Shown here: in pieces, positions 7,788-16,200 of the stretch
Layout: every line of letters starts with the position of its first letter
Numbering within the stretch: the first letter of the stretch is position 1
NCBI GenBank assembly: GCA_944323035.1
Contig: CALUQY010000003.1
Span: 51,829-115,828, forward strand
Length of the DNA: 64,000 nt
Origin: Candidatus Gastranaerophilales bacterium
GTDB lineage: Bacteria > Cyanobacteriota > Vampirovibrionia > Gastranaerophilales > Gastranaerophilaceae
Direction: 5' to 3'
Position numbers and translations under genes: made by a program
Notes under the pieces: generated by a model
What the model was told of the DNA's origin: nothing
The model's database searches: none
The model's input: only the letters and a program-made list of their open reading frames with translations

Positions 7788-8642
7788 CTAAACCATAGTG
7801 GTTTTCTTTTGAGGAGCAGCACCCGGAATTGACTGCCAGTTTGCTGCCATAATCTTTTTGAATGATTTAAGAGCTGTGTCTTCAAGTTCACCCAATTCTT
7901 CAGCTTCCATAATCAATTCTCTTAACGGAAGCAATGCGCGTTGGTCGCGAAGAACACCCAGTGCAGCAGCTGCACCTGCTCTTACAAGTTCATTTTCGGA
8001 ACGGTTTTTCATAACGTCAATCAATGCAGGAACTGCTTTGACATCGTTTAATTTACCAAGTGATGTTACAGCGTAAATTCTGACGTTAACCCATTCGTCA
8101 TACAACATATTAATTACCTTATCAACAGCTTTTTTGTTGCCGATTTCGCCCAGAGCTCTTGTTGCGTCGCATCTTACGTTAACTTTTTCGTGGTCTAATG
8201 ATGCGATTAAAGCATCTGTTGCAACATCGCCGATTTCGATTAAAGCATCAGTTGCTGTGATACAAACCTGAGAGTTTTCGTCGTTCAGAGCTTCAACCAG
8301 CGGTTCAACAACGATAGCACCGCCCAGACGGCCCAAAGCTCTTGCTGCACGTACACGAACATCAACGTTGCGATCTTCTCTTAAAGATTGGATTAAGTGT
8401 ACAGTTGCTTTTGAATCGCCAAGTTCGCCTAAAGCTCTTGCTGCGTATAATCTTACCGATCCGTTTTTATCATTTTTTAATACGTCAATTAATGGTTCAA
8501 CAGCTTTTGAATCGCCCATTTCGCCTAGAATTCTTGCTGCGTTGTATCTAACTTTTTCGGAATTGCTGGTTTTTAAATCTGTTAATAATTCGTCAAATGA
8601 TTTCTTAACCTGTTTCTTTTTACTGTTCACACTAATTGTCAT
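7788..8642 (-). CDS. HEAT-repeat / PBS-lyase-like repeat protein
   Basis: 284 residues made of about eight HEAT units of some 31 residues, for example VRYNAARILGEMGDSKAVEP, VRLYAARALGELGDSKATVH, VRVRAARALGRLGGAIVVEP and VRCDATRALGEIGNKKAVDK. This type includes cyanobacterial phycobilisome lyases (CpcE) and many protein-binding scaffolds; without phycobiliproteins here a scaffold role is more likely. The start was set at the ATG at 8642 because GGAGG lies eight bases upstream; an in-frame codon further upstream lacks such a site. No membrane segment or signal peptide. Confidence 0.88.
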   Translation of the reverse strand: MTISVNSKKKQVKKSFDELLTDLKTSNSEKVRYNAARILGEMGDSKAVEPLIDVLKNDKNGSVRLYAARALGELGDSKATVHLIQSLREDRNVDVRVRAARALGRLGGAIVVEPLVEALNDENSQVCITATDALIEIGDVATDALIASLDHEKVNVRCDATRALGEIGNKKAVDKVINMLYDEWVNVRIYAVTSLGKLNDVKAVPALIDVMKNRSENELVRAGAAAALGVLRDQRALLPLRELIMEAEELGELEDTALKSFKKIMAANWQSIPGAAPQKKTTMV

Positions 8643-8959
8643 TAACTTTTCCTCCGACACCAAATAAACTATTCACTACACACTTCTATATAAAGTTTTT
8701 TTGAATAATTTAATTGCCTTTTACTAATATGATTATTAATTTTTTGTTACATTCGGTTATATTTTGGATAAAAGCCGTGTTGTGTTTTTTTCTAAAAGGG
8801 TAAAACAAACACTTTATATTAAAAGTGTATCATTTTTCATTAAGCTTTTCTAGTGCTTTGAAGTATAATTATAAAATATTTTCAAATTGTTTTTGTAAAA
8901 ATAAAGGTGTTATAATGGCGACGTGGAGGCAAGTTCGTAATATTTTGTTACACATATTA
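8643..8959. other. Intergenic region without a gene
   Basis: 317 bp of very AT-rich DNA between the HEAT gene and the histidine kinase gene, both on the minus strand. It holds an imperfect inverted repeat (AACACTTTATATTAAAAGTGT region, about 8806-8828) and must contain the HEAT-gene promoter. I see no convincing ORF. Confidence 0.5.
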
Positions 8960-10612
8960 CTACCGTTTGATAGTAATGGTAAAACAGGTACCTTTGCCAA
9001 CCTCACTGTTTACAGTAATTTTACCTTCGTGCTTTTCTATGATTTTTGCGCAAATTGCCAATCCTAAGCCTGTTCCAACCCCTACGCCTTTCGTTGTAAA
9101 ACCTGCCGTAAATATTTTATCAATTTGTTCTTTTGGAATTCCGGCGCCGCTGTCTTTTATTTTTATTGTAATGTCTTTTTCGTGCGCAAACGTAGTTATA
9201 TCAATAGTTCCCTCTCCTTCAATCGCCTGACAGGCATTTATTAAAATGTTTGTGAAAACCTGATTGAGCATATTCGGATAACATTTAACCGGCGGAAGAT
9301 TACCGTAATTTCGGATTATTTGTATTCTGTTTTTTGTTTCGTGGCGGATTAAATCCAGCGTAAGGTCGATTTCGCTGTTGATGTCGGCTTCTTGCAGTTC
9401 GGCTTCATCCAGCCGGACAAATTTTTTCAGCGAAACGACAATATTATTAATACGGTTTATGGCTTCCGCATCAAGATTATTTATTTCCTCTAACGTGTCT
9501 GAAAGCTCGTTTTTATCAAGCTTTTGGATAATTTTGCGGATAATTGCATTGTTGGATTTTATTGAGGCAACCGGCGTATTTATCTCGTGTGCCACGCCTG
9601 CGACAAGCTGGCCGAGAGAGGCCATTTTTTCAGAATTAATTAGCTGAACCTGTGTTTCTTTAAGCTCTTGCAGCGCAGCTTTCAGCTCTTTTACGGTTCG
9701 GGTATTTTTTTCATATAATTCCGAACGGACAATCGCGTTGGCAAATTGGGAGGAAATTGCCTCTAAAATCTCGCGTTCTTCTTCAATCTCGCGTTTTTTG
9801 TGGGAAAGGAGCGTCAGAACACCTTTGAGGGTGTTTAGGTGAAAGACCGGCACAATTATTCTGAGAACCGGTTTTTCAAATCGTTTTGCACAAATATATT
9901 CTTCAAGTTTGTTCGTTATAGAGATTTGTTTATTTTTTATTGTATCTAAAGTTTTTTCGTCAAACTCAATTGTTTCCGGATAGGTGAAACTGTTGCCCTG
10001 CATGGCTTTCGGGTGAAATTTCCCGCCTTCAAATTCTGCATAGTAGACCCTGAAGGCACCAAAAATTGTCAGCAACTCGCTCAGTGCAGAATTTAAAATT
10101 TTGGGCAGGTCGAGGGATTCTGAGAATATGTTTGAAACCTTGTTGATAAGCGCAATTTTTATTGCCTGTGCCTGCGCGTCGGATTTTATTTTGGTGAGAG
10201 AATCGTTTTCATTTTCTAAATTGCGGCATGCTTTCTCAAGTTTTTTCACTTTTTCCTGAGATTCTGCGAGCTGAATTCGGGCGGAAATGTTATTAAAAAA
10301 CAGAATTGTGTACTTTTGTTTCTTAATTGTTGAGAGTTCGTAATAAAAGATTTCGGAATTTTCATTCCTGAAAGCTGCGTTGGTTGTGAAATTTTCAGGA
10401 GCATTAACCGCCTGAAAAATTGGTGAAATCATTTCAATATTTTCGGTATCAAGCAGACAGATGTCAAAATTGAAGCTATGCGCAAAACGCCTGATATCAA
10501 TAGTTTTGCCAAATGTTCGCTTGAAAACATTATTGGTAAACAGAATTTCAAAACTGTTGTTCAGAACAAGTATTGCATCTCTATATTGATTAAAAATACT
10601 AAACTTTTGCAT
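8960..10612 (-). CDS. PAS-GAF sensor histidine kinase (orphan)
   Basis: 550 residues, cytoplasmic with no membrane segment. Domains in order: a PAS-like region (about 5-110), a coiled coil (about 115-150), a GAF-like domain (about 165-310), a second coiled coil, then HisKA with phospho-acceptor His in VAGVAHEINTPVASIKS (near 345). The HATPase part has an N box NILINACQAIE, G1 box DSGAGIPKEQID and G2 box GTGLGLAICAKI. It senses an unknown cytoplasmic signal and phosphorylates a partner not encoded nearby, since no response regulator gene is adjacent. Confidence 0.92.
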   Translation of the reverse strand: MQKFSIFNQYRDAILVLNNSFEILFTNNVFKRTFGKTIDIRRFAHSFNFDICLLDTENIEMISPIFQAVNAPENFTTNAAFRNENSEIFYYELSTIKKQKYTILFFNNISARIQLAESQEKVKKLEKACRNLENENDSLTKIKSDAQAQAIKIALINKVSNIFSESLDLPKILNSALSELLTIFGAFRVYYAEFEGGKFHPKAMQGNSFTYPETIEFDEKTLDTIKNKQISITNKLEEYICAKRFEKPVLRIIVPVFHLNTLKGVLTLLSHKKREIEEEREILEAISSQFANAIVRSELYEKNTRTVKELKAALQELKETQVQLINSEKMASLGQLVAGVAHEINTPVASIKSNNAIIRKIIQKLDKNELSDTLEEINNLDAEAINRINNIVVSLKKFVRLDEAELQEADINSEIDLTLDLIRHETKNRIQIIRNYGNLPPVKCYPNMLNQVFTNILINACQAIEGEGTIDITTFAHEKDITIKIKDSGAGIPKEQIDKIFTAGFTTKGVGVGTGLGLAICAKIIEKHEGKITVNSEVGKGTCFTITIKR

Positions 10613-10674
10613 ATCCCTGCATCATTATAAAACAAATTTTTTGGTTAATCAAACGGAAATTATTAAAAAACTAC

Positions 10675-10702
10675 TTGCACAATCTGAAAATTTGTATATA
10701 AT
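10675..10702 (+). promoter_or_regulatory. Promoter of HU gene
   Basis: TTGCAC, 16 bases, TATAAT, followed about 30 nt later by AAAAGGAG and the HU ATG. Confidence 0.65.
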
Positions 10703-10732
10703 GAAGGAGTACATGAGAAAAGGAGTTTTATT

Positions 10733-11011
10733 ATGAACAAAGAAGAATTAGTACAAGAGATCTCAAAAAAGACTAAAGTTACTCAAAAAGATGCAGCAGA
10801 AGTTTTGGGCGCATTGATTGAAACTATTGAAACATCTGTTTCTAAAGGTCAAAAAGTTACTTTGGTTGGTTTCGGTACATTTGAAGCTCGCAAAAGAGCA
10901 GCTAGAACAGGTAGAAACCCTCAAACAGGTAAAGAATTGAAAATCCCTGCAAGAACAGTTCCTACTTTCACAGCTGGTAAAAAATTCAAAACTGCTGTTA
11001 ACGGCAAATAG
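10733..11011 (+). CDS. hup: DNA-binding protein HU
   Basis: 92 residues, full length for HU/IHF. Begins MNKEELVQEISKKTKVTQKD and has the DNA-binding arm GFGTFEARKRAARTGRNPQT followed by TGKELKIPARTVPTF. It binds and bends DNA as a homodimer and compacts the nucleoid. It has its own promoter, a good ribosome site and a strong terminator, so it is a single-gene unit. Codon choice is cleaner than in its neighbours, as expected for a highly expressed gene. Confidence 0.97.
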   Translation: MNKEELVQEISKKTKVTQKDAAEVLGALIETIETSVSKGQKVTLVGFGTFEARKRAARTGRNPQTGKELKIPARTVPTFTAGKKFKTAVNGK

Positions 11012-11034
11012 TTTTTGAATTTGGAAAATTCTTG

Positions 11035-11069
11035 AAGGGCGGAGCCATTGGCTCCGCCCTTGTTTTTTT
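11035..11069 (+). terminator. Intrinsic terminator of HU gene
   Basis: Perfect 12-bp stem AAGGGCGGAGCC/GGCTCCGCCCTT followed by TGTTTTTTT. Confidence 0.93.
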
Positions 11070-11094
11070 CATTAAAATAAGTATAATATTATTT

Positions 11095-11697
11095 ATGAAA
11101 AAGTTGGCATTAATAATTTTAACGATATTTACGCTTGCTATGCCGTGTTTTGCACAGGAAAATTATCTTGATGAAACCCGGTTGCGCAATTATGACGGAA
11201 TTGAACTCCGCGCAGGAACATTTGTTCCTGTTATCAATACTGCCGAGGTTTCAACACTAAATTGCGATGAAGGATTTCCGGTAAAATTTATTGCCACAAG
11301 TGATTTGTATCTATACGACACAACGGTTATTCCGCGTGAAACCGAGTTTTACGGTTATGTTGAAGAGATAAAAGATCCGGTTGTCGGAACTAATGCGTCT
11401 ATGAAAATCAAAATTACAAGAATGGTTTACACTGACGGATTTGAAATTCCGCTCAGGGCTTATATTTATACCCCGAATAACAATATTATCGGCGGTGAAT
11501 TGACCCCGCCGGCCGAGTGGGTGAAAATTCCGCATTATCAAAAGCGTTTTTTCTCGCTGCGTTCGTGGGCGCCGACTTTACAGGTAAGACCCGGGAATAA
11601 ACGACAGATGGGGCAGCACGTTGCAGTTAAAACCGGTGAAAGATGTTTTGTTGTTCTTATGGAACCCGTTATGATTACGCATACTTTGACCGAGTAG
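11095..11697 (+). CDS. Secreted protein of unknown function (paralog family A)
   Basis: About 200 residues with signal peptide MKKLALIILTIFTLAMPCFA; the start at 11095 was chosen because a longer reading frame would begin inside the HU terminator. The mature part is beta-rich with 'PVKFIATSDLYLYDTTVIPR', then a motif describing a default value and a tunable barrier ('EFYGYVEEIKDP...MKIKITRMVYTDGFEIPLRA'). The same order of motifs appears in the genes at 11769-12497 and 53371-54120, so these form one paralogous family. Family not recognised with certainty; it may be an envelope component. Confidence 0.65.
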   Translation: MKKLALIILTIFTLAMPCFAQENYLDETRLRNYDGIELRAGTFVPVINTAEVSTLNCDEGFPVKFIATSDLYLYDTTVIPRETEFYGYVEEIKDPVVGTNASMKIKITRMVYTDGFEIPLRAYIYTPNNNIIGGELTPPAEWVKIPHYQKRFFSLRSWAPTLQVRPGNKRQMGQHVAVKTGERCFVVLMEPVMITHTLTE

Positions 11698-11768
11698 TGC
11701 TCGTTTACAAATTGACATCCGGCTTTCTCTGCAATATGATGTTAATAACTATCAGGAGGGTTTTATTC

Positions 11769-12497
11769 ATGAGGAAATATGTGTATTTTATGATAATGGC
11801 TTCAATAGTTTCGGCGGGAGCTGTTTTTGCTGAGAGCAATTACAGCTTTAGCGAAAAGCCGGTTACGTTACCGGCTGACACAGAAGCTTCCCAGCCAATG
11901 TTTGCCGATAAAGGAACTTTGCGCGGCAGTGTTGTGACGGTGCCGGCAGGTCAGGATATTAAAGCTGTTGTAACTTCTCCTATCAGCTCTGCTACAATGT
12001 ACAGAGGGCAAAATGTAAGCGTTATGCTGGGCACTGATTTTTATTATAACGGGTTGCAGATTGCGCCGGCAGGAAGTACGGTTACAGGTGTTGTCCTCGA
12101 AGCATCCAAGGCTAAGCATGGCAGTATGAACGGCAAATTATCAATAAGATTTACAAATATTGTTACCCCTCAGGGCATGCAAATCCCTATTTCCGCAGTG
12201 ATTAAGACGAATGATAATACTGGTGTTCTGGTTGGCGGAACCGCGGTCGATGTGACAAAGGATTATGCTAAGGATATGACAATCGGAGCCGGTGCCGGCG
12301 CTGTTACAGGTGTTGTAATGAGCGCTATAGGCGGCGGAAACATCGGTAAAACTGCGGCTCTCGGTACGGCAGTCGGTGCCGGCGGCGGGCTCGTTAAATC
12401 TATATGGGATAAAGGAAATGATGTTGAAATCCCGACTAATGCCAATATTGACCTTTATCTTACCCAGCCGATTACGGTTGTGCCGGCAGGGCGTTAA
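11769..12497 (+). CDS. Secreted protein with glycine-zipper segment (paralog family A)
   Basis: 242 residues. The start at 11769 has AGGAGG nine bases upstream and opens a signal peptide (MRKYVYFMIMASIVSAGAVFA). Mature motifs: VTVPAGQDIKAVVTSPISSA, IAPAGSTVTGVVLEASKAKH and GKLSIRFTNIVTPQGMQIPI, then a Gly/Ala-rich zipper near residues 170-215 (GAGAGAVTGVVMSAIGGG) that could insert in a membrane, and a final strand LYLTQPITV. The same plan occurs at 53371-54120. It precedes the TonB-ExbBD cluster on the same strand, so an envelope role is plausible. Confidence 0.65.
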   Translation: MRKYVYFMIMASIVSAGAVFAESNYSFSEKPVTLPADTEASQPMFADKGTLRGSVVTVPAGQDIKAVVTSPISSATMYRGQNVSVMLGTDFYYNGLQIAPAGSTVTGVVLEASKAKHGSMNGKLSIRFTNIVTPQGMQIPISAVIKTNDNTGVLVGGTAVDVTKDYAKDMTIGAGAGAVTGVVMSAIGGGNIGKTAALGTAVGAGGGLVKSIWDKGNDVEIPTNANIDLYLTQPITVVPAGR

Positions 12498-12570
12498 TCC
12501 TCTTTAATTGCCGGCATGGCTAATTAAATCCTAACAAATTTTTTTTAGAATTTTTCTAGTAAGGATACCT

Positions 12571-13707
12571 ATGTCAATATTAAACGAAGAAGACAATTTA
12601 ATAGACGAAGCTTCAAAGAACAAAGAGGTTTTCCGCGTTCCGAAGGTGTGCTTTGACGATGAAAACGAAATAAGCTTGCAAAAATCTATGCTTATTTCGT
12701 TAATCCTGCACCCTGTTGTTGTCGGAACGGTCTGGCTTTTGACGTTTATTCTTATGCTTCTGGGGCTTGTTAACCCGCTGGCAAAACGTCCGGAATTGAA
12801 GATGAAGGATATAGAGTTTGTTCTTGTTGAAAAAGAGGCTCCGCCTATTAATAAAAATACTCCGTATCGTGCGGACAGGGATTCCAGAGCCGGCGGAAAG
12901 CACGACCCGACAAAGAAAGTTTCCTTGCCGAGCGCTCCGGGAAATAAAATGCAAAAATCGCAGCAGCCTTCTAAGCCTGCAAAAGCTCAAAAGCCGCAGG
13001 CACCTCAAAAAGCATCTGCCCCTCAACCTGCACAAAAACCGCAGCAAACTGCAGCTGCACAACCGGCGCAAAAACCAACAAAACAGCCGCCGAGTGCAAA
13101 ACCTTCTGTCAGACCGCCTATGACTCCGAAAGTTGTTGAAAAACCAACTTCTAAATTTACCGTACCAGTTCCGACAGGCGGAACTCAAGCCGGCAAATAT
13201 TCAACCGGCCCTGTAAGCGGTTCCGGAAAAGTTGCTTCACGGGCAGTTAATTCTGCAAGGGCAACTGCACCTTCACCTACTCTTGCGCCTACTGGCGGCA
13301 GCTCCGCAAGCGGCTCTAAACTTGCTAATTCCGGCGGCGGATACGGTTCTGCCGGTAATCCCGGGCCGGGCAACCCTAACGGCGCTCCGGGGATTGACGC
13401 AATCCGTGAGCCTGATTTCGGGCCTTATATGAGAGAATTGCAAAGAAGAATTAAAATGAACTGGGATCCGCCTAAAGGCGATCAAAGCAAACGCGTTGTC
13501 CTGATGTTTAAAATCGCAAAAGACGGCAGGCTTCTTTCCTGCTCCGTACATAAATCTTCCGGACTTCCGAATGCAGATAAAGCCGCAATTCAGGCAGTTC
13601 AGCTGACGGCTCCGTTTAAACCGCTGCCGCCGGACTTTAAAGGATCTAATATTGATATTCAATTCACCTTTGACTACAACGTCTTTGGTGCTTCCGGATA
13701 TAATTAA
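12571..13707 (+). CDS. TonB/TolA-like energy transducer
   Basis: 378 residues. One membrane segment near 38-68 (ILHPVVVGTVWLLTFILMLL), then a long Pro/Ala/Lys/Gln-rich spacer (about 100-265) that would span the periplasm, and a C-terminal TonB/TolA domain (about 285-375) with PDFGPYMRELQRRIKMNWDP and the hallmark KIAKDGRLLSCSVHKSSGLP. It transmits proton-motive force from ExbBD to the outer membrane. It lies 65 bp upstream of the ExbB gene. Whether it serves TonB-type uptake or Tol-Pal-type cell constriction cannot be decided. Confidence 0.87.
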   Translation: MSILNEEDNLIDEASKNKEVFRVPKVCFDDENEISLQKSMLISLILHPVVVGTVWLLTFILMLLGLVNPLAKRPELKMKDIEFVLVEKEAPPINKNTPYRADRDSRAGGKHDPTKKVSLPSAPGNKMQKSQQPSKPAKAQKPQAPQKASAPQPAQKPQQTAAAQPAQKPTKQPPSAKPSVRPPMTPKVVEKPTSKFTVPVPTGGTQAGKYSTGPVSGSGKVASRAVNSARATAPSPTLAPTGGSSASGSKLANSGGGYGSAGNPGPGNPNGAPGIDAIREPDFGPYMRELQRRIKMNWDPPKGDQSKRVVLMFKIAKDGRLLSCSVHKSSGLPNADKAAIQAVQLTAPFKPLPPDFKGSNIDIQFTFDYNVFGASGYN

Positions 13708-13772
13708 TCACGCAAACACTGCTTGAGCGGATGAAAATTACATGTGTTACAATATAAAATGAGGATAAAATT

Positions 13773-14423
13773 ATGAACTTATTGTTGGAATCTATTAAAA
13801 TGGACTGGCCGGTACTAACACCGATTTTCCTGTGTTCTGTCGCGGTTGTTGCGGTTGTAATTCAAAAGGCTATGTTTTTTAAATCTAATAAAAGAAACAT
13901 TGTTCCTTACCTGAAATCTCTGCAAAAAGAGCTTGCAAGAAACAATCTTGAAACCGTTGAAAACATGGCAACCCAGTGCGGCGGTATTATCGGCGAAGTT
14001 ACTGAAGAAGCCGTCAGAATTTTCTCAAAACAAAGAAACGGTTTTTCGCGTTCATTTGATCTGGTTTCAGCACTTGCAACAAGAAAATTGGAAAAGAATT
14101 TAACCGTTCTGGGTACTGTCGGCGGTGTTGCTCCGTTTTTAGGGTTGTTCGGTACGGTTGTTCGTATTCTGATTACATTTCAGGACTTGGCTGTTCAGGG
14201 TAATCAATCAGCAGCTGTTGCATCAGGTATCGCTTCCGCTCTGATTGCTACCGCTTTCGGTTTGGGCGTTGCAATTGTTGCGGTTGTTTTCTACAACTAT
14301 TTTCAGGCAACTGTCCGCCACTATGAGGCTAACTTCCAATTAATCAAAATGCTGTTCTTGAGCTTTATTGACTCAAAAGACGAAAGCAATTTGCAAACAA
14401 CAAGTAATATTTCTTTAGGATAA
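13773..14423 (+). CDS. ExbB/TolQ-family proton channel subunit
   Basis: 216 residues, the usual length, with three membrane segments: about 14-34 (VLTPIFLCSVAVVAVVIQ), 113-135 (GTVGGVAPFLGLFGTVVRIL) and 147-175 (AVASGIASALIATAFGLGVA). The GTVGGVAPFLGLFGTV motif is the family signature. It forms the pentameric inner-membrane channel that pairs with the ExbD subunits encoded next. It is the second gene in the cluster. Confidence 0.93.
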   Translation: MNLLLESIKMDWPVLTPIFLCSVAVVAVVIQKAMFFKSNKRNIVPYLKSLQKELARNNLETVENMATQCGGIIGEVTEEAVRIFSKQRNGFSRSFDLVSALATRKLEKNLTVLGTVGGVAPFLGLFGTVVRILITFQDLAVQGNQSAAVASGIASALIATAFGLGVAIVAVVFYNYFQATVRHYEANFQLIKMLFLSFIDSKDESNLQTTSNISLG

Positions 14424-14443
14424 ACCGGACGTCAGAGGGAAAA

Positions 14444-14896
14444 ATGGCTATTAAATCAGGAAAAAATGCGTTATTCACAGAAATCAATATCACACCGCTG
14501 ACAGATATCTTTTTGGTACTGCTGATTATAATGATGGTCGTGGCGCCTACGTTTCAGGACGCGGATTCATCAATCACAATGCCTGAGATAAACAGCGGGA
14601 TATCAATTGAGCAGAAAAACGCAACGATTTCTGTTAGCAAATCCGGCGATCTTTATTTAAACGGCACGGCGATAAAGAAGGAAAATCTTGTTCAGGCGCT
14701 TGTTGATCTTAAGCCGACATTAGAAGAGCCTGAAGTCGTTGTTAAAGCTGATACGCAGGTGAAAAGTTCGGAAATTATGAACATCATGAACGCTGCGCAG
14801 GAAGCCGAGTTTAAAAAATTAATCGTAGCGGGCGAACCGCTTTCCAAAAAGGAACAGAAGGAACTTCAAAAACAGAATGAGGAGGTTAACGGATAA
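14444..14896 (+). CDS. ExbD/TolR-family protein, first copy
   Basis: 150 residues with an N-terminal anchor INITPLTDIFLVLLIIMMVV carrying the essential membrane Asp, then a periplasmic domain with SKSGDLYLNGTAIKKENLVQ. A charged tail of about 20 residues (KKEQKELQKQNEEVNG) is unusual. Its stop overlaps the next start. The anchor region is nearly identical at DNA level to that of the next gene. Confidence 0.92.
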   Translation: MAIKSGKNALFTEINITPLTDIFLVLLIIMMVVAPTFQDADSSITMPEINSGISIEQKNATISVSKSGDLYLNGTAIKKENLVQALVDLKPTLEEPEVVVKADTQVKSSEIMNIMNAAQEAEFKKLIVAGEPLSKKEQKELQKQNEEVNG

Positions 14897-15285
14897 TGGC
14901 TGAAAATCGCGGCGAATTTAATGAAATCAATATCACACCGTTGACAGATATCTTTCTGGTACTGTTGATTATAATGATGGTAATTGCGCCAATGCTTGAT
15001 CAGCAGGGGTTAAACCTGACTGTTCCGGAAAATGTTGCGGAACAGGTTCATAATAAGGACGTGAAGATTCTGACTGTCAGAATTTCTCCGGAGGACAGAT
15101 TTTTTATTGATGAACAGGAGGTTTCGGCGGAACAGCTGCAGGGTGTAATCGGTGCGAAATCAAAAGAGTATCCTGACGGAGTGTTGATTCAATCTGACGA
15201 TAACGCAACGCACGGAGCGATAGTAAGAGTAATGGACAGCGCCCGCAACGCCGGCGTTACAGGAATTTCATTAGAAGAAATTTAG
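14896..15285 (+). CDS. ExbD/TolR-family protein, second copy
   Basis: 129 residues with the anchor INITPLTDIFLVLLIIMMVI and a periplasmic domain (VRISPEDRFFIDEQEVSAEQ). Start and stop of the two ExbD genes overlap (TAATG). Two ExbD proteins in one operon may form a heterodimer inside the ExbB pentamer. The periplasmic domains differ strongly, while the anchors are almost the same, so the pair is an old duplication with a conserved or converted first 60 bp. Confidence 0.92.
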   Translation: MAENRGEFNEINITPLTDIFLVLLIIMMVIAPMLDQQGLNLTVPENVAEQVHNKDVKILTVRISPEDRFFIDEQEVSAEQLQGVIGAKSKEYPDGVLIQSDDNATHGAIVRVMDSARNAGVTGISLEEI

Positions 15286-15347
15286 GCTTCTTTGTTGTCT
15301 AAAAGTTCGCCGTAGTTATTTACAAGATAATTACGGCATTTTTTCAT

Positions 15348-15539
15348 TTAGGCGAGAACTTCATTAATAACAAGTTTATTTATAGCGTCCAGACTATTCA
15401 ACTGCTCTTTTTGCGCGTCTGGATTTTCACTGTCTAATAGGCTGTAGTTACCTTCTAAAACTTCCTCTCTTTGCGCTGCTATCATTTTTAGACCGTATAT
15501 CAGGTCGTAATTATCGTAAAGAAAATCTTCAATAAGCAT
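15348..15539 (-). CDS. Small acidic protein of unknown function, divergent from AbrB-like gene
   Basis: 63 residues, acidic and helical (FLYDNYDLIYGLKMIAAQRE, then PDAQKEQLNSLDAINKLVIN). No family recognised. It is preceded by a good ribosome site (GGAGGAATACATG on the minus strand) and shares a palindromic region with the divergent AbrB-like gene at 15641, which resembles a toxin-antitoxin or autoregulated pair. Its acidity does not look like a typical mRNase toxin, so the role is open. Confidence 0.6.
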   Translation of the reverse strand: MLIEDFLYDNYDLIYGLKMIAAQREEVLEGNYSLLDSENPDAQKEQLNSLDAINKLVINEVLA

Positions 15540-15550
15540 GTATTCCTCCT

Positions 15551-15627
15551 ATACAATGTATTACAAAGTAATTACGTTGTATAGTATACTATTAATTCAT
15601 TATATTGTAAAGTCTTTGTAAGACAAT
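15551..15627. promoter_or_regulatory. Inverted repeats between divergent small genes
   Basis: ATACAATGTATTAC / GTAATTACGTTGTAT (15551-15582) is a long near-perfect palindrome, and ATTGT...ACAAT (15604-15627) forms a second, weaker one. Both sit between the divergent starts at 15539 and 15641 and are probable operators of the AbrB-like protein. Confidence 0.6.
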
Positions 15628-15640
15628 GTAAAGGATAATT

Positions 15641-15802
15641 ATGAAAAAATATTTGACAAAAAGCGGAAATAGTTGGGTTATGACTTTTACAAAAACTCTT
15701 TTAGAATTACTTGAACTTAATCCTGAAGAGGATCAGGTTGAGATTGAAGTAGAAGGCAAGATTCTTAAAATTTCTAAAGCCCAAAAAGATGTTGAGCAAT
15801 AA
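15641..15802 (+). CDS. SpoVT/AbrB-like (MazE-type) small DNA-binding protein
   Basis: 53 residues: MKKYLTKSGNSWVMTFTKTL, LELLELNPEEDQVEIEVEGK, ILKISKAQKDVEQ. The 'KSGNSW.. ..L...L.L...D.V.I...G..L.I' pattern is the swapped-hairpin AbrB/MazE antitoxin fold. AAAGGA precedes the ATG. Such proteins usually repress their own promoter through palindromes like those at 15551-15627. No toxin gene is fused; the divergent 63-residue gene is the only candidate partner. Confidence 0.75.
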   Translation: MKKYLTKSGNSWVMTFTKTLLELLELNPEEDQVEIEVEGKILKISKAQKDVEQ

Positions 15803-15883
15803 TATTTAAGCCGTTCTTTGGCACTCATTCACGCAATGTTCATTATCAGTGAGTCTTTGTCGGACAAATAAAAGGTTTATTGT

Positions 15884-16189
15884 ATGACATTAAAAATACA
15901 ACTTGGTAAAAAGATACAACTATTAAGAAAACAGAAAAAAATGACGCAGGAAAAATTCGCCGAGCTAATCGGGATTGATCCTAAAAATGTCAGTAAAATT
16001 GAAAACGGCAACAACTATCCTGCTGCGGAAACAATTTCCTCAATTGCCAAAGCCCTCGGGGTTGATGTTTATGAGTTGTTCGTGTTTGAAAATGAAATTC
16101 CATACGAGGCAATGAAAAAAGAAATTATTGCTTCACTTGACGATAAACAAACCATTGTATATTTATACCGGATTTTACGCGGATTGTGA
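15884..16189 (+). CDS. XRE-family HTH regulator
   Basis: 101 residues. HTH_3 core LGKKIQLLRKQKKMTQEKFA then ELIGIDPKNVSKIENGNNYP, followed by a C-terminal extension of about 30 residues (EAMKKEIIASLDDKQTIVYL) similar in length and style to the XRE protein at 46428-46754. Its stop lies 12 bp before the antisense promoter of toxin-like cassette 2, so readthrough or joint control is possible. Confidence 0.87.
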   Translation: MTLKIQLGKKIQLLRKQKKMTQEKFAELIGIDPKNVSKIENGNNYPAAETISSIAKALGVDVYELFVFENEIPYEAMKKEIIASLDDKQTIVYLYRILRGL

Positions 16190-16200
16190 TTAACAAACTA

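Noticed and set aside
8884..9067. Plus-strand ORF starting near 8911 (MATWRQVRNILLHIL)
   Set aside because: It runs into the antisense strand of the histidine kinase gene, lacks a convincing ribosome site and has no family features.
12860..13330. Pro/Ala/Lys/Gln-rich stretch as a DNA tandem repeat
   Set aside because: The TonB spacer is low in complexity but no regular repeat unit is kept at DNA level.
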